From Chionis minor (lineage: Eukaryota > Chordata > Aves > Charadriiformes > Chionididae), in contig VZSF01005563.1 in the NCBI GenBank assembly GCA_013398295.1, positions 257,655-321,654 on the forward strand: a stretch of 64,000 bases of DNA, in the 5' to 3' direction. Shown here one piece after another: positions 41,201-50,200 of this stretch. Below the pieces are notes generated by a model. That model saw only the letters and a list, made by a program, of their open reading frames with translations, did no database searches and was not told the origin of the DNA. Both the position numbers and the translations under genes were made by a program. Position 1 is the stretch's first letter. The number at the start of each line of letters is the position of its first letter.

Positions 41201-44200
41201 TGATTAAGAATTCCACGCAACCGTTGTGTCAGTCCAGCTTGACTGCAGAGACTGAGTGTACTTTTTGTTTTGGTCATTCTCTGTAGCTGTACCTAATAGT
41301 CGATTCTAGCTTACCTGGTAGAGTACATGAAAATTAGGAAGAAACAGCGAGCAGGAATGCACAGGCTTCCAGAATGGCTGTTACTAAAGTCGGGAAAAGC
41401 AGAACTTCATGTTTTAAGAAAAGAGACAGGCAACTTCGGGATCTTGTTAGGAACTTGTGGAAGTGTTGAGTCTAAAGCTTTTTTGAATTTTCCTTCATTC
41501 TCTGCAGCAACCTGTAACTCTGAAGATGAATTCATGACAGAAACCTTTTAAAACCAATACATTTATAGTATAAATATGTCTGGAACGTTACAAGCTGTTT
41601 CTGTGTTGGATGGAAATTTTATTTTTGTAAGACAGAATTTTCATTTTAAAGTCACTTTGAACATTTGGCTTATTTATTGCTTTCTTTATTTCCACATTAG
41701 CCACAATCCCCACCCCTAACCCCTACTAGTTTATACACATCCAGTACTCCTAATGGGTCCCAGTATCCCATATTCTCCATTGAACCAGTGCATTATTGCA
41801 TGAGTGACATAAAAACAGGGAAGCCCAGAATTCCTTCTTTCAGAAGTCTCAAAAGAGGGGTAAGTTTGATAACAAGTTGAAATGCATGATGGGCTATGAA
41901 CAGTGTGTTTGTGATGTGGCTTTTCTGATGCTCTTCACCCTCATTATAAGGCTTACTTTGTTAAAAGTAACACTTCAGCTCTAAGGTCACTGTTAGGATA
42001 CTTTGTTTCATATTATACAGAAGTTATCAACAGGTTAAAAATAAAACAGAAACACGCTTTATCGCATTCCAAATACTTGTGCCTAAAAGAAAGGTGTTAT
42101 AAAGAGGGTGCTCAGCATGTGTTTGATACCCTTCTTCATTCTTGTTCACATTCACAAATGTTTTCCTACCATCATGTAACATATTTTTGCAGTAATTTAT
42201 CATTGGGTTTATAGTCACGACAAAAAACATCTGACAGATCAGATGACTTATTTACTGACTTTTAATTGAAATAATAGTAGTTGATTACGAGACACTGAGC
42301 TAAGAAGGGAGAAATTTCATTTCTTTTGTACGTGAAAGGCATATGGTGCTTGCAGATTTGGAAATACTTATATTTTTTTTTCAACATTACAATTTTAATG
42401 CATTTTCTGATTAATAAATTGTTATTGTTTGTCCAAAGTTCTTTTGGGTAAAATTACTGAAAAATTACTACCAAATCCCACCTTCTGAGATTTGTCAATT
42501 CATTTACTAATTTATAGTGGCATATTCTGCAAATAGAATTTGTTTGGAAGACAATGAAAGGGAACGTTAAGTGGTTTCCTAGCAACATTTATAGTACTAG
42601 TGATAAATATACTGGCACTTTCCTGTTACATGCTGTGAAGCATAGGCTGCCCACTTCATGTACGTTTTACGATATTTATTGATCCAAATAATGAGATTAT
42701 TGGATGCATTTGATTGTACATAATTCGGATATTTGAAACAATATTGACTTGTGTCTCGTGCATCGTGCAACAGTTGACTACTGTTGACATAATGTGGAGA
42801 TGAAAGTACAACGTTATATTGCAGTAAAGTCACAATTTAGCAGCTCCCTTGCTGTCATTCTGAAATACAATGAGTTACATTTAGAACTTATTTTCTTAAT
42901 CTTTATCATGCATCTTGTTTCAGGCCCACAGATACCTTGTAAATACCCTTTCTACCATCACCGTTTTTTAGAAGATTCTTGTGGGATAATGTTACTTCTT
43001 TAGTACTCAGTGAGCAGCTGACTGGATTAGATGTTTGTTTGTTTTGGTTGATCACAGTGTATTGACTCCTGGCTCACGAATCAACACCTTGTAATATCAG
43101 TAGCTCTCGAACCTCTTACTGAAGCAAAAGATCTTCTCCTAACAATTACAGAATGCTAATGGAAAATGAAACTTTTTTTTTAATTCTTACAATTTGTTGT
43201 GCGTGTTGTAAAAGTAAATGAATTTAATATAGAATAGTATTCCGTAGAATTAGCAAGGATCACTAGTATCCCACAAATCTAGATTAACTCAAATATTCCA
43301 CAATATCTAACAGTTAATCTCTGTAAATCTTCAGGATGAACATTTAATTTTTATATGTTTTTAAATTCCTTGCAAGCATTTAAACAGACAACATCACATT
43401 ATCACGTATTGAGTGCCTTTTCAACTTAAACATATACTGTAATTTTCTAAAAGATTTTTTAATCTCATTGATCAGTCTTATCTTTATAATATACCTTGAT
43501 TCAGTGCTTAATAGTTGTCTAGTATGTGATGTCATTTTCCATAGTTTTTTCCCTGGAAAATGATGCCCAAGTGGTATTGACATGCAGAAAGAGCAAACAG
43601 TATTTAGTGTGCTTCTGTGAGTGCTGGGGTTTATCCAGGAGCTGGCAAGCACCAGCCGGAGAGCACACTGGTTATTGTGCTCAGCGTGCCCTGTATGAGA
43701 TTCCGCTCAAGGCACTGGAGATAGAAAGCCCGGCTGCCCTCATTCTGTGCTTCATGCATTACATTTCCCTATGGCCATGTATAGCAAAAGCAGCAAACAG
43801 CAGCTGTAGAACAGGTTATTGAAAAAAGTCTTGGAAGTGTAAGCAAGTGTAATTTGCTTTATTAGTACTACTATTACATGCTGCTTGTTATCCTTTGAAA
43901 TCTTAACATTTCCAGACAGTGTTAGTGCTTATGAGATGTCTTTGCTCAATGCCGCTCAATACGTAAATAGATGCATCACCAAGTGACACGTAAACCTTAC
44001 CAGTGTTTTCCTGGCAGACTCTTCTAAAAGGAAAAAGAATTTTATTCTATAGCCATTTCACATCTTGGAACTGTATTGATGTTTCTACCAAAGTATCATT
44101 TGTGACGGTGCTTTACTAGAAATTCTGATTTGATGTGTGTGCCCCAATCAACAGCCTTAACAATCGCCGAGGGTCACAAATGCTGTTGAAGATCCGTATC

Positions 44201-47200
44201 TTCTAAGTTGCTTGGTGCTTCTCTGGAAGGGGTTATCCAAACTCACTGAAAGCATGGTAGATCTTCAAAATGCTGTGAATGTTAAACCCAAGATACAACA
44301 CCTGGCATCCCATGTTTTATTTGCTTCCTCCAAGGATGAAGTCTTTACTCTTTAAATGGCTTTATTTTTATATGGACTAAAGTGTTTCTAGGATAGCAGC
44401 AATGACCCAATTGCTGTTTTCAGAAAGCAAAATTACTAACTTCTAAACCTGAAAAAGGTCTTTGTTGTAGTTCTACTATGATAATAAAGCAAATACATTG
44501 TAAAAATTACATTTGTAAAAATGCTGGTAGTGGATTGTTAGCTATAATTAACAAATTATTTGCATATGGCTGACCAGTCCTCCATCATCATCAAATTCTG
44601 CTATTTTGTGCAATGTTGACTGTGTGTTTGTTTCTTCTCCTACAATAGACGTTCTTTAGCATATTCTTCAAAACACTAAAACTCAAAAGTAGTTTAATGA
44701 AGTTGTGTCTTAGTATTTCATAAGTTATCACCACCTAGTAATTTTTTAAATCAGTAATTCTTTAAGCAGGAGTGCATTTCTGGTTATTGCATTTTGCTTT
44801 GCTTGTGGTAAAATGTAATTTTTATAATTTAAAATTTTAATCCTTAAGTAATATTTTAAAGATACGTTTTTAGGCATTAATCATTTTCGTAACTGGTCGT
44901 TGCATGTGAATAATTCCCGTTTCTTTCTGTTTTCAAATGAACTGTGCAGTGGTCGGTGAAGATGGTAAGCCCGTGTGCTGATCTGTCTGCTGTACTTCTG
45001 CTAAGATAGCATGAAAGTAATCTTTTGAAAGTGTTTCCATATCATAACTGCTTTAAGTCAGGTGCTGAAATACATCTTCAGATTTTCCACTCATATACAC
45101 GGTCTTCTTAATCATCCATGCTTAATGTGAGATAATTAGACTTGTGATCTGGCCGCAACTAAATCCGTGGTTTTGGAATTTTAGGATTGACAAGTTGGTC
45201 ATGATGGGAAATCCTTGGTGATTTCTCTTGTTGGAGAAAATTGTAAAAGCAGCATAAAACAGATAGATATATGAAAATATTACAAAACTTGGGTAAAGGA
45301 GAAATATTGAATACTGCAAAATTCACTCCTTTGAATTTAACAAAAAAATTGCAGGGGAGATGGTCCATTATGCTTAGGAATATGAGAAGGCTGTTGTATT
45401 AAATGAAAACCACACCGTAATCAATATTGTTGTTTTGCAGAGTAAATCAGTAAAAGTTCCCAAAAAGGCCCCTGTTCTTATTACTGCTGTAGGATACTCT
45501 GGTTTTACCTGACCTGTAAGGAACGATACAGAGGATCTGATTGTCTTTTTGTTTCTTTGTAGTGTGTAACAGCACCTGAAAGGATTTTAATAATTTTTCT
45601 TTCCTCCAGAAAGAAACACTTCTACCTCATTTTTAAGAATTATATCTGGATTTCCCTCCTTTTATGATGTCTTGTAGTCCCTTAAAAAGCAGCTGAGATT
45701 ATGATTTTACAAGGGCAAAAGAATGCAAAAGAACTGAGGAGTTGAGGGGCAAGAAGATGTTAAGAGGGAGTATCAGAAACTTGGCACCTGAGCCTAAGGC
45801 TGCTTGAGTCAAAATCACAACAGCCAAGTTTCTGTCAGGTTTCTTTTTGACACAAGAAATGTTGTCCAGTTTGGTTTGCTGCCATGGAGGGTTATTGGAA
45901 CGGCAAGTGGGTTTCTTGTGCTATAAACCAACTTTCTTAGGCAACTAGGACACAAATAACGTAACAACTTTCTGTTACTAAGACGTGTCCCATATTTCCC
46001 TCTTAATGCTGTTGGTGTCTGTGACCCTGAAGGGAAGAGTTTTTACAACAAACTCACAAGATGTGTAAAATCTCTTCCCGTGCCTTTCACACCCAAGTCC
46101 TTCCATCCTGTTTATAATCTCGGCACAAGTCTGCAATCAAACCTCTGCAGGTTTAGGCTCATAACAATAGGTGGTCTTAACGTTTTGGGTTGGGGTTTTT
46201 GGGTTTGGGGGTTTTTTTTTGTTTGTTGTTTTTAATTTTAAAAAAAAAAAAGTTTGAAAAGTAGGGTTTTTCCCCTCCCTGAAACACTGTTTTTTTTATA
46301 ATGAAGAAAGTGACTTGGAATATATGAGCAAGTTTTGATTCAGATTAACAAATTTAGGTTAAAATTTTGACGTTATAAAGGCTTTTTCTGTGCTCTAGGA
46401 GGTAAAATGCATGCAAACTTTGTAAGTTTTAATGTGTTTTAGCAAGATTGCTGAACTTTTGGAAGAGAACTATAATACTACTTTGGAATAAGATCCAAAA
46501 TACAGTGTTTTTCTTTTCATAGCATCCAAATTGCCATAGAATTGCCATGTTAGATTTTTGTTCTGACTGAAATTACTCTGTCCTTTCTAAATCTGCTTTA
46601 AGTGCAGTGAATGTAAGAGGAGGTACGTGGCTCAGCTTTTCAGAAAAATAATTAAGTCTATGAAGTTTGAATTACAACTGTGAGCCAACTTACAGAAGGC
46701 AGATAGAACCTTGAATGACTGACTACGATCTGGCAGCAGGAACGTGCATTTATTCTGTTGTGGTCTTTTATAGAGCTGTGTGTCAAGTAGTTTTTTAAAG
46801 GTCCATCCTGCTTCCAGTGGCCACTGTCCGTGTGTGGGTTTGTCACTTCAGCTGTCCAGGGCTGTGCGTGTTGCTCGCTCAATAGCATTTCTGCTTACAG
46901 GGCCCTGCACTAGAAGACTTCAGCCATCTCCCTCCAGAACAGAGACGCAAGAAACTGCAACAGAGAATCGATGAACTCAACAGAGAACTACAGAAGGAAA
47001 CAGACCAAAAGTGAGTGCATTTTTTTGAGTTTTGTCATGGTTCTCTTTATGTCTGTTTCTTTTGAGGTTCTCTGCCTAAGCCAACAGTGCTAGGAGAGAA
47101 TATACTAGTCCAGGCTATTACAAAGCATTTTCTTTAGTTCGTGGTTTGTTGTATGTAGGTTCTGTTAGCATTGCTTTCTTCTGCTTTACTGTAATAGACA

Positions 47201-50200
47201 TTTTGATCCTAACATTGCATAGGAAACATTGGATCTAAATGCATGCTCTAAAAAAAATAAAATAAAATCAATGATTAGGTCTGTCGAGCAGGAAAGCTGC
47301 AACTTACCGCATTAAGAAAATAATCTTACTAAGAAATGGTGTATAACAAACAATATGGGAAACGGTATTGAGACTGGATAGAGAAGAGCTGACAGCTGGA
47401 GTCCTCGTGTGCTTGTGCACGACACTGGAAAGGCAGGCGAAGTGCTCAGATGACAGAACGGGAGAAGGATTTAGGCATGGTGTGGAGAGCTGTAGTTCCT
47501 CACGTCTGTGCTTAATATCTAATCGCAGGTCAGGATCTCATACACATAAACATTATTTTAGCTTTCATGAATCAGTACTGATAGTAATTTCTATAATTAT
47601 TGCTGGGTTTTATATGTTTTTAGAGATGCCCTCATCAAGATGAAGGATGTTTATGAAAAAAATCCCCAGATGGGCGATCCAGGCAGTTTGCAACCAAAAT
47701 TAACTGAGACTATGAGCAACATGGACCGTCTTCGGATGGAAATACATAAGAATGAGGTTGGACTTAAAACAATTCCTTGGAAAACGTAAACAAGTGGTAA
47801 AATTGTAGTTTCTGACATGGATATAGCAGCCAGAAAAACTACTTGATCTAAGAAAGTGCTCCTGATAAAATTTGTTGTGGGGTGCCGTATTTTCCAGTAT
47901 GCTCATCAGAATAAGGATGCACATTATTAAAGATGTAAACTGTTCAGAAGAATTTCTTGTTCGCATGTGAGTGAAGATTATTTTATTCCTTAAGACTAGT
48001 ATGGAGTATAGGCTAAGCGTGAGGGATAGTTCATGCTTCATGGGAAGTAATTATGAGACATCAGATGCGAATGCAGTCTCTGTGCAGCTGTCTGCTGACC
48101 AGTAAACTGTCTGCAGTTAAGTGCATTTGTTAAATGGTATTTGCTGGTTTAGAATCACGTTTCCTTTGACACCAATATTTGTCTTTTTTTTTTTTTTTTC
48201 TTCCAAGGCCTGGCTCTCTGAAGTGGAAGGTAAAGTAGCAGCCAGAAGCGACAGGCGGCACAGCAGTGATATCAACCACCTTGTAACGCAGGGCAGAGAG
48301 AGGTCACTCGCTATTCTGTCTCTACTGCTTTTCTCTCTTATGCTAGAGTCGGTACATCTCTTTGATAGTTAACGGTAGGGGGTGGTTGTTACTTACCCTC
48401 TGAAAGTTTATGTCCTTTTAAAGGAAAATATTACTGGTTCTGAATTCTGGAGGTCACTTCATGTCATTATGGTAACATAAAAAATACTAATTCTAATCAA
48501 AACACGCACTCATTAAATAGCAGCGCCTTTTAAAGCTATCTTATTCTGTTGCGTAAGGTTCAGGAGGTTTCCATGTTCTGTAGAGACAGGTACGTCAGAT
48601 TTATGTGTGTTTTTGCAGCAAAATTGAGTCCAAGCCTTCAGTATTTGCAGAAAATCGCCTCCAGCACTAAACATAAAAACTAGTACCAGGCATTCCCAGC
48701 ACGGTGTCTGTAGTCTGCCCTTTCTGTGACGCATGTACATCCTGAGTTCTAGAGCTAAGAACTCTTCAAAGCCCTCACGCTCCAATCCTTGTGTTACAGC
48801 CCTGAAGGGAGTTACACGGATGATGCAAATCAGGAGGTTCGAGGCCCACCACAGCAACACGCGCATCCCAATGAGTTTGATGATGAGTTTGAAGATGATG
48901 ATCCATTACCAGCTATTGGACATTGCAAGGCAATATATCCCTTTGATGGTAAGGTTAACAACATGCCCTGTGCCCCTTGACTGTAAAGGCAACTTGACTA
49001 TCAGACATGGATTATTTGTTACAGAGAAGACAGGTAAAATGATTTGAAGTAAATTAACTGTATGAGCAACTAGTTGCTTACAAGACCAGTGGAAATATTT
49101 TATAAATCACTTCAATTCATGAACAGTACTTTTGTGCTGTTTTAAGATAAATATTAACACAGCTATTGGCAAATTTTCAGCTTTACAAATGGGACTAGGC
49201 TTTTGTCTGTAAGCCTGTTTGACCATATGTTCCCTTGCACAGATTTTTGGTTCTTCCTGTTTATATATAATCTGGAAACTATGCCCTGGGAAAAAGCTGA
49301 CTTGAAATTCTGTCTGAATATGGAGATTTCTTTGCCTCTTGTTTTTCCCAGGTCATAATGAAGGCACTCTAGCAATGAAAGAAGGGGAAATTCTGTACAT
49401 TATTGAGGAGGACAAAGGAGATGGGTGGACAAGAGCTCGAAGACATAATGGAGAGGAAGGCTATGTGCCAACATCTTATATAGATGTAACACTAGAGAAA
49501 AACAGCAAAGGTGCAGTAACCTATATTTAACAGTAAACTGGCAGCTTTCAGTTGTGCATTCCCCAGGGAAAATAGTGAAAAAATAGTAAGTTACACAGGT
49601 TCATGGAAAGCATTACAATATCAGAAGTCAGCAATGGTCTGTTGTTTGCAATGTGAGTTTGCTGTAGGTATTTTCAGACGTGACCACATTAAATTACGTG
49701 TCTTACACTGGTCTGTAATTTTGACCAATGCCTTCTGCTTTGTTTAACTGATCTAGCGTTCCTGCTTTACAAAGCACTAAATCCATTTCAGCTATTAAAC
49801 TGAAAAAGACCAGGATTCCTGCGTGTTCTACAGAATACTTTCGGTTTTATAGAGAACTGAAAAACGACTTTGTTTTAAAGATCTCTTAAGATTTACTGTG
49901 CCCACTTTTATGACTTAAACTATATGCTTAAAACGGAGGGGGGTTTCCCTCTAATAACTAACTGAACTCAGTTACTGAAAGTTATTAATTTCCTTCCTTA
50001 GCAAATACTTGGCAGCTTTCACTTCTTAAACAGGAAAATGTTTTCTGATTCTGAAAGCTCAACAAAAATACTCAGGAAAAAACATTATGATTAAGAAGGA
50101 CAGAAAGTCCACTGACCTGCCCCTCTCCTTCCTTTTCAGTACTTGTAATGTAGAATGTTGTGTATTGGACACAACTTCATTGTTTTGACCTTGAACAAAC

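Noticed and set aside
48733..49047. 104-codon and 63-codon + strand frames at exon 15
   Set aside because: The 104-codon frame is out of frame with the SH3-linker coding sequence. The 63-codon one is the true frame of exon 15 extended into introns, and is reported as the exon only.
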